Shown piece after piece: positions 8,070 to 16,875 of a DNA stretch of 47,079 bases. A program made the translations under genes and the position numbers. This stretch comes from Polaromonas sp. YR568 (lineage in GTDB: Bacteria > Pseudomonadota > Gammaproteobacteria > Burkholderiales > Burkholderiaceae_C), in contig CAMCUN010000028.1 in assembly GCA_945878995.1 (NCBI GenBank), positions 1 through 47,079 on the forward strand, written 5' to 3'. The notes below the pieces were generated by a model. It made no database searches and was not told where the DNA came from. It was given only the letters and a program-made list of their open reading frames with translations. The number at the start of each line of letters is the position of its first letter. Position 1 is the first letter of the stretch.

Positions 8070-10481
8070 ATGAACGCACCAATCCTCTCCGCCGAAGCCC
8101 GCGAACTGGCCTTGGCCGGTATGGGCGCCTCGCGCCTGCGCAAAGAAGACGCCCGTTTCATTCAGGGCAAGGGCAACTACGTCGACGACATCAAGATGGC
8201 CGGCATGCTGCACATGGACATCGTGCGCGCCCCGGTGGCCCACGCCCGCATCAAGCGCATCAACAAAGAAGCAGCGCTGGCCATGCCCGGCGTGCACGCT
8301 GTGCTGACGGCCGAAGACTTGAAACCCCTCAAGCTGCACTGGATGCCCACCCTGGCCGGGGACGTGCAGGCCGTGCTGGCCGACGGCAAGGTGCACTTCC
8401 AAATGCAAGAAGTGGCCATCGTGATTGCCGATGACCGCTACATCGCCGCCGACGCGGCCGCCGCCGTCGAGGTGGAGTACGAAGAACTTGAAGCGGTGAT
8501 TGACCCTTACGCCGCGCTGCAGCCCGGCGCGCCCGTCATCCGTGAAGACCTGGCCGGCAAAACCGAAGGCGCACACGGTAAGCGCGACCACCACAACCAC
8601 ATCTTCACCTGGGACGCGGGCGACAAAGCCGCTGCCGACGCGGCATTTTCCAATGCGCCTGTGACGGTGAGTCAACACATGTACTACCCACGCGTGCACC
8701 CCTGCCCGCTGGAGACCTGTGGCTGCGTGGCCAGCTTCGACCCGATTCGCGGCGAACTCACCACCTACATCACCAGCCAGGCGCCGCACGTGGTGCGCAC
8801 CGTGGTCAGCATGCTCTCGGGCATCCCAGAGTCCAAAGTGCGCATCGTCAGCCCCGACATTGGCGGCGGATTTGGCAACAAAGTGGGCATCTACCCCGGC
8901 TATGTGTGCGCCATCGTGGCCTCCATCGTGCTGGGCAGGCCCGTGAAATGGGTGGAAGACCGGATGGAGAACATCTCGTCGACTGCCTTTGCCCGCGACT
9001 ACCACATGGACGGCGAGTTGGCTGCCACGCCAGACGGCAAAATTTTGGGCCTGCGTGTGAACGTGATTGCAGACCATGGCGCCTTTGACGCCTGCGCCGA
9101 CCCCACCAAGTTCCCGGCAGGCATGTTTCATATTTGCTCGGGTTCCTACGACATCCCTGCCGCGCACTGCTCGGTCAAGGGCGTCTACACCAACAAAACC
9201 CCGGGCGGTGTGGCCTACCGCTGCTCCTTCCGCGTGACCGAGGCGGTGTACCTTATTGAGCGGATGGTCGACGTGCTGGCGCAAAAGCTCAACATGGACA
9301 AGGCCGAGATCCGGGCCAAGAACTTCATCCAAAAAGAGCAGTTCCCCTACACCAGCGCCTTTGGCTTTGAATACGACTCGGGCGACTACCAAACCGCGCT
9401 CACCAAAGTGCTGGACGCAGTGGACTACCCAGCCTTGCGCGCCGAGCAAGCGGCCAAGCGGGCCGACCCCGACAGCCCCACCCTGATGGGCATTGGCCTG
9501 GTGACCTTCACCGAGGTGGTGGGCGCAGGCCCCTCCAAGATTTGCGACATCTTGGGCGTGGGCATGTTCGACTCCTGCGAAATCCGCATCCACCCCACCG
9601 GCAGCGCCATTGCGCGCATGGGCACCATCACCCAAGGCCAGGGCCACCAAACCACCTACGCGCAGATCATTGCCACCGAGCTGGGGATCCCCAGCGAGGT
9701 GATTCAAGTGGAAGAAGGCGACACCTCCACTGCGCCTTACGGCCTGGGCACCTATGGTTCCCGCTCCACGCCCGTGGCCGGCGCCGCCATTGCCATGGCC
9801 GCCCGCAAAATCCATGCAAAGGCCCGCAAGATTGCCGCCCACATGCTTGAAGTCAACGAGGCCGACCTGGACTGGGAAGTGGACCGCTTCAAGGTCAAGG
9901 GCGACGACGCCAAGTTCAAAACCATGGCCGAAGTGGCCTGGCAGGCCTACCACCAGCCGCCAGCGGGCCTCGAGCCCGGCTTGGAGGCGGTGCACTACTA
10001 CGACCCACCTAACTTCACCTTCCCCTTTGGCATTTACCTGTGCGTGCTCGACATAGACCGCGCCACTGGCGAGACCAAAATCAGGCGTTTTTACGCGCTT
10101 GACGACTGCGGCACCCGCATCAACCCCATGATCATTGAAGGCCAAATCCACGGCGGCCTGACCGAAGGCTTTGCCGTGGCCATGGGCCAGCAAATGCCGT
10201 ATGACGCGCAGGGCAACTTGCTGGGCAACACGCTGATGGACTACTTTTTGCCCACCGCCGTAGAAACACCGCACTGGGAAACCGACCACACCGTCACGCC
10301 CAGCCCGCACCACCCCATTGGTGCCAAAGGCGTGGCCGAATCGCCGCATGTGGGTTCCATCCCCACCTTCACCGCCGCCATCGTGGACGCTTTTGCCCAC
10401 AAAGGCGTGACCCACCTGGACATGCCGCACAGTGCATTTCGGGTTTGGAAGTCGCTCAAGCAGCACGGTTTGAACTTGTAA
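8070..10481 (+). CDS. coxL: Form I carbon-monoxide dehydrogenase, large Mo-Cu subunit CoxL
   Basis: CoxL holds the molybdopterin-cytosine-dinucleotide Mo-S-Cu site that oxidises CO to CO2. The 803-residue length is typical. The diagnostic active-site loop reads AYRCSFR (382-388), with Cys385 equivalent to the Cu-ligating Cys388 of A. carboxidovorans; form II relatives have AYRGAGR. The catalytic Glu is in GVAESPHVG at residue 757 (equivalent of Glu763), and the cofactor motif GGGFGNK is present. It is preceded by GGAG and followed after 12 bases by coxG. Confidence 0.97.
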   Translation: MNAPILSAEARELALAGMGASRLRKEDARFIQGKGNYVDDIKMAGMLHMDIVRAPVAHARIKRINKEAALAMPGVHAVLTAEDLKPLKLHWMPTLAGDVQAVLADGKVHFQMQEVAIVIADDRYIAADAAAAVEVEYEELEAVIDPYAALQPGAPVIREDLAGKTEGAHGKRDHHNHIFTWDAGDKAAADAAFSNAPVTVSQHMYYPRVHPCPLETCGCVASFDPIRGELTTYITSQAPHVVRTVVSMLSGIPESKVRIVSPDIGGGFGNKVGIYPGYVCAIVASIVLGRPVKWVEDRMENISSTAFARDYHMDGELAATPDGKILGLRVNVIADHGAFDACADPTKFPAGMFHICSGSYDIPAAHCSVKGVYTNKTPGGVAYRCSFRVTEAVYLIERMVDVLAQKLNMDKAEIRAKNFIQKEQFPYTSAFGFEYDSGDYQTALTKVLDAVDYPALRAEQAAKRADPDSPTLMGIGLVTFTEVVGAGPSKICDILGVGMFDSCEIRIHPTGSAIARMGTITQGQGHQTTYAQIIATELGIPSEVIQVEEGDTSTAPYGLGTYGSRSTPVAGAAIAMAARKIHAKARKIAAHMLEVNEADLDWEVDRFKVKGDDAKFKTMAEVAWQAYHQPPAGLEPGLEAVHYYDPPNFTFPFGIYLCVLDIDRATGETKIRRFYALDDCGTRINPMIIEGQIHGGLTEGFAVAMGQQMPYDAQGNLLGNTLMDYFLPTAVETPHWETDHTVTPSPHHPIGAKGVAESPHVGSIPTFTAAIVDAFAHKGVTHLDMPHSAFRVWKSLKQHGLNL

Positions 10482-10493
10482 AAGAAGGACCCC

Positions 10494-11129
10494 ATGGAAG
10501 TCAAACTCGACAAGCAATACCCGCTGGATGTGGACGCCGAGCGTGCCTGGACCCTGCTGAACGACCTCAAAGCAGTGGCTGGCTGCATGCCTGGAGCCCA
10601 AATCACTGAGCAGCTTGGAGAAGGCTCCTACAAAGGTGCGATCAAAATCAAGGTCGGTCCGGCGGTGGCGCAGTTTGCAGGCCAAGTCGATGTGCTCGAG
10701 ACCGTGCCTGCCGAGCGCAAGATGGTGATGCGCGGCAAGGGCGCCGACAAAGGCGGATCCTCGGCCTCCATGGACCTGACGGCCGTGATCGTGGCCGACC
10801 CTGCCAACCCCGCGCACTGCGTGCTCAACGGCTCGGCCTCGGTCATCGTCAACGGCAAGTTCGCGCAGTTTGGCGGCCGCATGATGGTGCAGGTCTCGGA
10901 CATGATCTTGGCGCAGTTTGTGGAAAATTTCCGCCAAACCGCGCTGAGCTTGCCGGCACCCGCATCGGCTGCACCCGCCGCGTCGGCAACCGCAGACCGG
11001 CCCACGGCCGAAGCCGCACCCGCCGCCAGCCACGCCGCGCCCAAGGTGGCCAGCGAGCTCAACGGCCTGGCCATTTTTTGGGCGCTGCTCAAGAACTGGG
11101 TCTCGAGTCTGTTTGGCAAGCGCACCTGA
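10494..11129 (+). CDS. coxG: CoxG, SRPBCC-fold membrane-linking protein of CO dehydrogenase
   Basis: The 211-residue protein has an N-terminal SRPBCC lipid-binding-type domain (about 1-150), an Ala/Pro-rich linker (about 151-188) and a hydrophobic/amphipathic tail (about 190-208, with W, F, L and K) that can anchor it to the membrane. CoxG family members recruit CO dehydrogenase to the membrane, and recent work on a mycobacterial CoxG proposes quinone shuttling. Here coxG lies between coxL and coxD, unlike the coxMSL-DEF-G order of A. carboxidovorans. It ends just before the coxD start. Confidence 0.9.
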   Translation: MEVKLDKQYPLDVDAERAWTLLNDLKAVAGCMPGAQITEQLGEGSYKGAIKIKVGPAVAQFAGQVDVLETVPAERKMVMRGKGADKGGSSASMDLTAVIVADPANPAHCVLNGSASVIVNGKFAQFGGRMMVQVSDMILAQFVENFRQTALSLPAPASAAPAASATADRPTAEAAPAASHAAPKVASELNGLAIFWALLKNWVSSLFGKRT

Positions 11130-11134
11130 AGGCC

Positions 11135-12064
11135 GTGAACACTGTGGCAGCACCGGTCGCCAACCCCAGTGTCACTGCCAGTGCCCTGCGCGAGCAGCTG
11201 CAAGGCGCAGGCTACCTGGCCGACGAGGCGCTGGTGACCAGCGCCTGGCTGGCCCAGGCTCTGCAGCGCCCGCTGCTGCTGGAAGGAGATGCCGGCGTGG
11301 GTAAAACCGCGCTGGCCGCCGCCCTGGCCCACAGCCAGGGCGCGCAGTTGGTTCGCCTGCAATGCCACGAGGGGCTGGACCTGGCGCAGGCGGCCTCCGA
11401 GTGGAATTACGGCCGCCAGTTGATGGCCATTCGGCTGGCTGAAGGCGGCGAGCAGCGCTTGAAAGAGTCCGACCTCTTTTCGCGCGAGTACCTGCTGGAG
11501 CGGCCCTTGCTGCAGGCCATCAGCAGCGAGCGCGCTTGCGTGCTCTTGATCGACGAGATTGACCGCGCCGACGAGGCTTTTGAGGCTTTTTTGCTGGAGG
11601 TTCTCTCGGAGTACCAAATCACCGTGCCCGAGCTGGGCACGCTGCGCGCCCGCCAGGTGCCGCAGGTGCTGCTGACCAGCAACGGCACGCGCGAGCTGTC
11701 TGATGCGCTGCGCCGCCGCTGCCTTTACCACTACCTGGACTACCCGACGCTGGCGCGCGAGATCGCCATCGTCAAAGCCGCCCTGCCCGAGGCCGACACC
11801 GCGCTGGTGGAAGAAGCCGTGCAGTTTGTGCAGCGCCTGCGCCGCGAAGACCTGGCCAAAACGCCAGGCATTGCCGAGACCCTGGACTGGGTGCGCGCCC
11901 TGCACCGCCTGCATCCGCAGGCCCTGCCCGAAGACATGTCGGCCTTGCTGCTGACCCTGGGCTGCCTGCTCAAAACCCGCGAAGACCGCTTCATGCTCAC
12001 CGCCGAACGCAGCCGCCAGCTCATTGAAGGCCGGCGCAGCGTGGGTGTGGCGGAAAAAGCCTGA
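11135..12064 (+). CDS. coxD: CoxD, MoxR-type AAA+ ATPase for Mo-Cu site maturation
   Basis: CoxD is an AAA+ chaperone needed in A. carboxidovorans for sulfuration of the molybdenum centre. The about 309-residue protein shows Walker A GDAGVGKT (51-58), Walker B VLLIDE (136-141) and a sensor-like TSNGTRELSDALRRR stretch. No ATG is available; GTG 11135 is chosen, and GTG 11144 is almost as good because the GAAGG at about 11128 is very close to 11135. The frame also opens upstream inside coxG from a TTG, which is unlikely to be used. coxE follows after 22 bases. Confidence 0.9.
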   Translation: MNTVAAPVANPSVTASALREQLQGAGYLADEALVTSAWLAQALQRPLLLEGDAGVGKTALAAALAHSQGAQLVRLQCHEGLDLAQAASEWNYGRQLMAIRLAEGGEQRLKESDLFSREYLLERPLLQAISSERACVLLIDEIDRADEAFEAFLLEVLSEYQITVPELGTLRARQVPQVLLTSNGTRELSDALRRRCLYHYLDYPTLAREIAIVKAALPEADTALVEEAVQFVQRLRREDLAKTPGIAETLDWVRALHRLHPQALPEDMSALLLTLGCLLKTREDRFMLTAERSRQLIEGRRSVGVAEKA

Positions 12065-12086
12065 AGCCCGCGCGGCTGCACCGGCC

Positions 12087-13268
12087 ATGAACACCTTGCA
12101 GCAAGCCATTCCCCTGAGTGAGCGCTTGGCCGGCTTTGCCGCGCTCTTGCGCGAGCACGGCATGAAGGTGGGGCCCGCCGAGCAGCGCGACATGCTGCAA
12201 GCCGCCATCGCGCTGGGCAGCTTGAAGCTGCGCACGCTCGATGCCGCCTGGCGCGCCATTGCCTGCAGCAACGCCCGCGACTGGCGCCAGTGGCCTGCCG
12301 TGTTTGAGCAGTACTGGCTGCCCCACCGCATCAAGGGCACGGTCAAGGTCAGCGGGCAAACCCGGCCCAGGCGCGATTTGCGCAGCCAAGTCAGCCAGAT
12401 GCACGAGTCCATGGCTGGCGATAGCGCGCCTGGCGCCAACGCCCACCGCGCCAGCCAAGCCTCGGCCGACCAAGCGGGCCAGGCCGATTCAGATTTCAAC
12501 ACCCTGCAGCGCGCCCAAGGCGGCGCCAGCCTCAGCGTGCCCGACGCGCTGCACGAGCGCAGCGGCCAAATGTGGCTGCCGCAAGAGCTCCATGCGCTGA
12601 CGCAACTGGCCAGGCAAATTCACCAGCAGCTCCAGCCCCAAGCCACCCGCCGCTGGCAAACCCACCCGCAAGGCCGGCGGCTGGACCTGCGCCAAACCTT
12701 GCGCCGCAGCGTGGCCCATGGCGGCTTGCCGCTGGCGCCGGCCTGGCAGCGCAAGCGCACCCGGCCGCCGCAGCTGTTTGTGCTGGTCGACGTAAGCCGC
12801 TCCATGGAGTCGCACGCGGCGTTTTTTCTGCGTGTGGCCAGGGCCTTGGCCCAGGCCGCCGGGGCGCGGGTGTTTGTGTTCCATGTGCAGCTGGCCGAGG
12901 TCACGCCGCTGATGAAGAGCGACAGCGCCACCGTGCAAGAAAAAATCAACGCCGTCACCGCCGGCTTTGGCGCAGGCACCCGGATTGCCGCCAACCTCAC
13001 GGCCTTTGCACGCCACCATGCGCGCGCCCAGCTCGGCCGCCATGCCCGCGTGTGGCTGATGTCCGACGGCTTTGACACCGACGAGCCCGCCCAGCTGGCC
13101 CAGGCCCTGCAGCTGCTGCGCGGCCACGGCGCCCGGCTGACTTGGTTTCACCCCACGCGCCAGGCCCCCACCTCCTTGGCTGTGCGCCAATCCAGAGCGC
13201 TGGTGGAGCGCTTTATTCCCCTGGCCAGCCTGGCCGACCTCGCCCGGGCCAAGCCTTTTTTGCACTGA
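12087..13268 (+). CDS. coxE: CoxE, von Willebrand factor A-domain maturation protein
   Basis: Starting at ATG 12087 the protein has 393 residues. The C-terminal half is a VWA domain with an intact MIDAS metal site: DVSRS (235-239), T298 in GAGTR and SDG (326-328). The N-terminal half is helical and includes a Ser/Ala/Gln-rich stretch (about 107-137). CoxE works with the CoxD ATPase, and pairs of MoxR ATPase plus VWA protein are general metallo-enzyme assembly chaperones. It lies between coxD and coxF in one transcript. Confidence 0.9.
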   Translation: MNTLQQAIPLSERLAGFAALLREHGMKVGPAEQRDMLQAAIALGSLKLRTLDAAWRAIACSNARDWRQWPAVFEQYWLPHRIKGTVKVSGQTRPRRDLRSQVSQMHESMAGDSAPGANAHRASQASADQAGQADSDFNTLQRAQGGASLSVPDALHERSGQMWLPQELHALTQLARQIHQQLQPQATRRWQTHPQGRRLDLRQTLRRSVAHGGLPLAPAWQRKRTRPPQLFVLVDVSRSMESHAAFFLRVARALAQAAGARVFVFHVQLAEVTPLMKSDSATVQEKINAVTAGFGAGTRIAANLTAFARHHARAQLGRHARVWLMSDGFDTDEPAQLAQALQLLRGHGARLTWFHPTRQAPTSLAVRQSRALVERFIPLASLADLARAKPFLH

Positions 13269-13277
13269 AAGACCCCC

Positions 13278-14309
13278 ATGAACCCCCAAGCTTGGCTTGA
13301 CACCGCCCATGCGCTGCACCAGCGCCAGCAGCCCTTTGCCATGGTCACGGTGCTGCGCGTGACGCCGCCCACCTCGGCCAAGCCCGGCGACAAGGCCGTG
13401 GTCACGGCCGACGGCCAAATCCACGGCTGGATAGGCGGCGGCTGCGCCCAACCGGCGGTGGTCAAGACCGTGCGCGCCGCGCTCGCCGACGGCCAGGCCC
13501 GCAGCATCCGGATCTCGCCCGCCGATGAGTCGCGCGAGCAGCAGCTCAGCGACGTGCTGGAGTTCGGCATGGCCTGCCACTCGGGCGGCACGCTGGAGCT
13601 CTTTGTGGACCCGGTGCTGCCCCTGGCGTGCCTGACGGTGCTGGGCGACTCTCCCGTGGCCCGCGCCCTGTGCGATTTGGCGCCCCGCGTCGGCTTTGCC
13701 GTGAACCTGGTGGCGCAAGGCGCGCAGGCCGCCGACTTTGCAGCGGCCAGCCGCGTGCTGGCCAATGATGAGGCCAGCGAGGTGGCCCAGCAGCTGGGCG
13801 CCCAAACCTGGGTGGTGGTAGCCACGCAAGGGCGGCGTGACATGCAGGCGCTCAAGGCCGCGTTGGCGCTGCAGCCCAGGCGCACCTGGTTTGTCGCCAG
13901 TGCACGCAAGGGCGCGGTGCTCAAAGACTCTTTGGTGGCGGCTGGCGAAGACGCCGCCCGCGTGGAGGCCATCGTGGCGCCGGCCGGCTTGGCGGGCATG
14001 GGCATTGGGCCGCAAACGCCTGAAGAAATTGCCTTGTCCGTGCTGGCCGCCGTGGTGGCGGCCAAGCGGGCAGATGTCAATGACGCGCTGCCCCGCGCCC
14101 TCCACGACATGGCCAGCCCAGCGCCATCGGCCCCTGCGGCGGCCCTGACCCCAGCCGCCACGCGCCCCGCGACACCGGCCACCGCGTCAGCGCCCTCGTG
14201 CTGCGGCAGCGCCAAAAAAGCGGCGGCGACGGCAGCCCTGGCGGCAGCGCCCCAAGTGGCCCCGGCTGCGGCCGTGGCCGCTCCCAAATCATCTTGCTGT
14301 GGAGGCTGA
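13278..14309 (+). CDS. coxF: CoxF, XdhC-family protein with a paired Cys-Cys-Gly tail
   Basis: The 343-residue protein has an N-terminal XdhC/CoxI domain (conserved GGGCAQ with C56, and MACHSGG with C100) and a C-terminal Rossmann-type XdhC domain (about 115-262). Family members bind and sulfurate Mo cofactor before insertion; CoxF is tied to Cu insertion into CO dehydrogenase. Beyond residue 275 runs an Ala/Pro-rich tail carrying CCG at 308-310 and again CCG at 340-342 just before the end. The tail is not part of the XdhC core and may bind metal. It starts 9 bases after coxE and supplies the GGAGG used by the next gene. Confidence 0.88.
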   Translation: MNPQAWLDTAHALHQRQQPFAMVTVLRVTPPTSAKPGDKAVVTADGQIHGWIGGGCAQPAVVKTVRAALADGQARSIRISPADESREQQLSDVLEFGMACHSGGTLELFVDPVLPLACLTVLGDSPVARALCDLAPRVGFAVNLVAQGAQAADFAAASRVLANDEASEVAQQLGAQTWVVVATQGRRDMQALKAALALQPRRTWFVASARKGAVLKDSLVAAGEDAARVEAIVAPAGLAGMGIGPQTPEEIALSVLAAVVAAKRADVNDALPRALHDMASPAPSAPAAALTPAATRPATPATASAPSCCGSAKKAAATAALAAAPQVAPAAAVAAPKSSCCGG

Positions 14310-14313
14310 CACC

Positions 14314-15003
14314 ATGGGCTGCATTCTCAAAGGCGGTGGCGGCCTCTACAGCCGCATGGTGGTAGGCGGCGTGTTGCTGGCCGCAGGCAGCGGCTCGCGC
14401 ATGGGCCACCGGCCCAAAGGCCTGCTCGAACTCGGCGGCGTGCCCCTCATTCGCCGCACCCTCATTGCCCTGTCAGGCGCGGGCCTGGACGAGCTGGTGG
14501 TGGTGCTGGGCGAGCACGCCGAGCACCTGGAGCCGGCCGTGCAAGACTTTCCCGTGACGCTGGTGCGCAACCTCAGGCCCCAAGACGGCCAGGTGTCCTC
14601 GCTGCGCCTGGGCCTGGCCGCGATCTCGCCCAAAATTGACGCGATCATGGTGGTCCTGGCCGACCAGCCGCTGCTGGGCGCGCAAGACCTCAACGAGCTC
14701 ATAGGCGCTTACAAAAAACGCCCCGAGGGCGCCCAGGTGGTGGTGCCCACCGTGGACGGCTTGCCGGGCAACCCGGTGCTCTTTAGCGCCGAGGTCAAAG
14801 ACGCCGTGCTCGCGGGCGACGCCAAGCTGGGCTGCAAGCAGTGGCAGGCCCAGCACCCCGAGGCGGTGTACGCCTGGCCCACGCCCAACAAGCGTTACCG
14901 CCAAGACGTGGACTCGCCCGAAGACATTGAGCAGCTCGCCGCCCTCACCGGCCACCGCCTGCGATGGCCCGCGCGCTGGCAAGACGCGCCACTGCAAAGC
15001 TAA
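14314..15003 (+). CDS. mocA: MobA/MocA-like molybdenum cofactor cytidylyltransferase
   Basis: CO dehydrogenase uses molybdopterin cytosine dinucleotide; MocA makes it from Mo-molybdopterin and CTP. This 229-residue NTP-transferase shows the nucleotide-binding loop LAAGSGSRMG (22-31) with the following K35, and VLADQPLL in the middle of the protein, as in MocA/MobA. Base specificity (C versus G) is inferred from its place in the cox operon. Start ATG 14314 is favoured because GGAGG lies 8 bases upstream. It has a Gly-rich N-terminal stretch before the loop. Gap to coxF is 4 bases. Confidence 0.82.
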   Translation: MGCILKGGGGLYSRMVVGGVLLAAGSGSRMGHRPKGLLELGGVPLIRRTLIALSGAGLDELVVVLGEHAEHLEPAVQDFPVTLVRNLRPQDGQVSSLRLGLAAISPKIDAIMVVLADQPLLGAQDLNELIGAYKKRPEGAQVVVPTVDGLPGNPVLFSAEVKDAVLAGDAKLGCKQWQAQHPEAVYAWPTPNKRYRQDVDSPEDIEQLAALTGHRLRWPARWQDAPLQS

Positions 15004-15015
15004 AGTCGCCCGCTC

Positions 15016-15732
15016 ATGTCCCACCTTCCGGCTCGCCAGCATCTGGCGCTGTGGCCCACGCCCATAGGCGTCTACCAATGGCCGCAAGCGCTAGAGTCCA
15101 ACGCCTTGTTGGCGCGCGTGTTTGGCGCCCTGCGGGCCACGCAGTCCTTGCAGCGCCCGGGCGAGGCCTCGCCGCACTTTTTTGCCAGCAATGACGACCT
15201 GCACCAACGCATTGCGCTGCCCGAATGGCAAGCCTTGGTAAGTTTCATCGTGGAGGGCCTGCGCGACACCGTGATGGCGGCCAACGGCGGCTGGCAAGAC
15301 TCGCAAGGCCAAAGCCCCGCCTTTCAGATTGCGCTGGAGGGCCTGTGGTTCCAAATCAGCAACAAAGGCGTGCACCACGACATACACACCCACGGCAACT
15401 GCTCCTGGTCTGGCGTTTACTGCGTGCAGGTGGACGATGAAGCCCGCCGCTGCGCCCACGAGGTGTATGGCGCACTCAATGGCGTGACGCGGTTTTACGG
15501 CCCGCATTTCCAGCACCTGGGCGGCGCGCACATGGACTTGGGCTCGGCCTACCTGCAGCAGCCGCACACCGACATCGCCCCTCAGCCCGGGCAACTGGTG
15601 GTGTTTCCGGCCTGGCTGGCCCACCAGGCCATGCCTTACGCGGGCGAGCAAGACCGCATCATCGTGTCCTTCAATGCCAGCGTGCATGCCGCCCAAGGCG
15701 GCAACCAGCGCCACGCCTACGGCCGGGGCTAA
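15016..15732 (+). CDS. Putative 2OG-Fe(II) oxygenase-like protein in the cox operon
   Basis: The 238-residue protein resembles the 2OG-FeII_Oxy_5 type family: an H.H.....WSGVYCV core (H124, H126, then SGVY), a double-stranded-helix strand PGQLVVFPAWLAHQAMPY with H203, and an arginine in RIIVSFN (R214) suited to bind the co-substrate. These residues are seen; the reaction and substrate are unknown. It lies 12 bases after the MocA-like gene and 3 bases before a membrane protein, same strand, so it is probably cotranscribed with cox genes. It is not a standard cox gene. A structural non-enzymatic role is possible. Confidence 0.65.
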   Translation: MSHLPARQHLALWPTPIGVYQWPQALESNALLARVFGALRATQSLQRPGEASPHFFASNDDLHQRIALPEWQALVSFIVEGLRDTVMAANGGWQDSQGQSPAFQIALEGLWFQISNKGVHHDIHTHGNCSWSGVYCVQVDDEARRCAHEVYGALNGVTRFYGPHFQHLGGAHMDLGSAYLQQPHTDIAPQPGQLVVFPAWLAHQAMPYAGEQDRIIVSFNASVHAAQGGNQRHAYGRG

Positions 15733-15735
15733 ACC

Positions 15736-16875
15736 ATGGGGGCCACACGCACTTTGGCCAGGCTGGAGGCGCACAGCGCGCTGCAAGCGGCTGGGCGCTC
15801 GGCCTTGTTCTATGCAGGCTGGTTGGTTCAAGCCCAGTTGGGCATGGCCCTGAGTTGGGGCTGGTTTGGCGGCCTGGGTGGGGTGGCCCTGTGGTGGGCG
15901 GCGCTGGCCTGGCTGGCGCACCACTGGCCTGCCTTGGCCTTGGGCCGCCCCCTGCTGCTGGCCTTGGCTGGGGTGGCCAGCGGCGGCCTGGCGCTGGCCA
16001 TGGCGGCCGAGTGGATGCCGCTTCGCCTTGTGGGCTGGCTGGTGGGAACCCTGGCTTGGGCCACGCTGTGCCACCAGCTCCAACGCAGCATGGCTGCTCA
16101 GCCGCATTTATTGCGTCGCCTCTGGCTGATGGCGACCTCCAAAACGCGTCTTGCTGCGCCCACAGGTGCAGGCGGGGGCCATCTGCCGCCTGCGCTGGGC
16201 CCTTGGCTCGCTTGTGCGCTGGGTCATTTGGCAGGCTTGCTGGCTTCTGTGTGGCTGGCCGCCCAGGCGCAGCACTGGGCCGTGCACTGGCCCCTGCTGT
16301 GCGGTCTGCTGCTGCTGTCACCCTGGCTGCAGGACCAAGCTCAGGGAAATTGCAGCCAGGTCCACCGGCTGGACGCCCCCACCGGCTTGATGATGGGCAG
16401 CTTGCTGCCCATGGCCCAGTGGTGCAGTGCGTTGGGCTGGGCTCCGGCCGAGTCCATCACCTGGCATGTGCTGGCCATGTGGCTGGGTTGGGCCTTGGGC
16501 GCCGCCCTGTCTGCTGACCCGCTGCCCAGCCACCGGCCAGCTGCTGCAAGCGAATTCAAGCGCACGCCCATGCACCCCGCTAAGCTGATGTGCGGCGCCT
16601 GGGCCTTGGCAGCTGTGCTGATGGTGTGGGCTTCGCCCTGGGCCATGCTGGCTGCGGCCGGGCTGGTGGGCGCCGCGTCGGCCGCCCACAGGGCGGCACC
16701 CAGACCCAGTGACGCGCTGGGTGTGCTCTTGCTGCTGTGGGCAGGCCAGCTCAGCGTGAGCCAGGGGCCTGATGCGCTGCGCATGGTGCTGGTGCTGACT
16801 TTGCTCTGGGCCATCGGCCGTGTCTGCTGGTCCAGCTCGCGCAAGGCACCGGTTTGGCACGCGCGCGCCAGCTAA
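15736..16875 (+). CDS. Polytopic membrane protein of unknown function, last gene of the cox cluster
   Basis: I do not recognise this 379-residue protein. It has about 10 to 12 hydrophobic segments rich in Leu, Ala and Trp, with a polar loop around 130-155 and another around 255-285. No MFS signature, CxxC or heme-binding motif is evident. The ATG at 15736 follows the oxygenase-like stop by 3 bases, so cotranscription is likely. It might correspond by position to the accessory membrane protein CoxK of other cox clusters, but I see no sequence reason to assert that. The gene is followed by an AT-rich gap with a GCAAGCGCTTGC palindrome (16894-16905) and a T-run near 16931. Confidence 0.6.
   Translation: MGATRTLARLEAHSALQAAGRSALFYAGWLVQAQLGMALSWGWFGGLGGVALWWAALAWLAHHWPALALGRPLLLALAGVASGGLALAMAAEWMPLRLVGWLVGTLAWATLCHQLQRSMAAQPHLLRRLWLMATSKTRLAAPTGAGGGHLPPALGPWLACALGHLAGLLASVWLAAQAQHWAVHWPLLCGLLLLSPWLQDQAQGNCSQVHRLDAPTGLMMGSLLPMAQWCSALGWAPAESITWHVLAMWLGWALGAALSADPLPSHRPAAASEFKRTPMHPAKLMCGAWALAAVLMVWASPWAMLAAAGLVGAASAAHRAAPRPSDALGVLLLLWAGQLSVSQGPDALRMVLVLTLLWAIGRVCWSSSRKAPVWHARAS

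Noticed and set aside
8070..10481. Form II CoxL-like (non-CO) aldehyde/hydroxylase
   Set aside because: The loop reads AYRCSFR with the Cu-ligand cysteine, not AYRGAGR.
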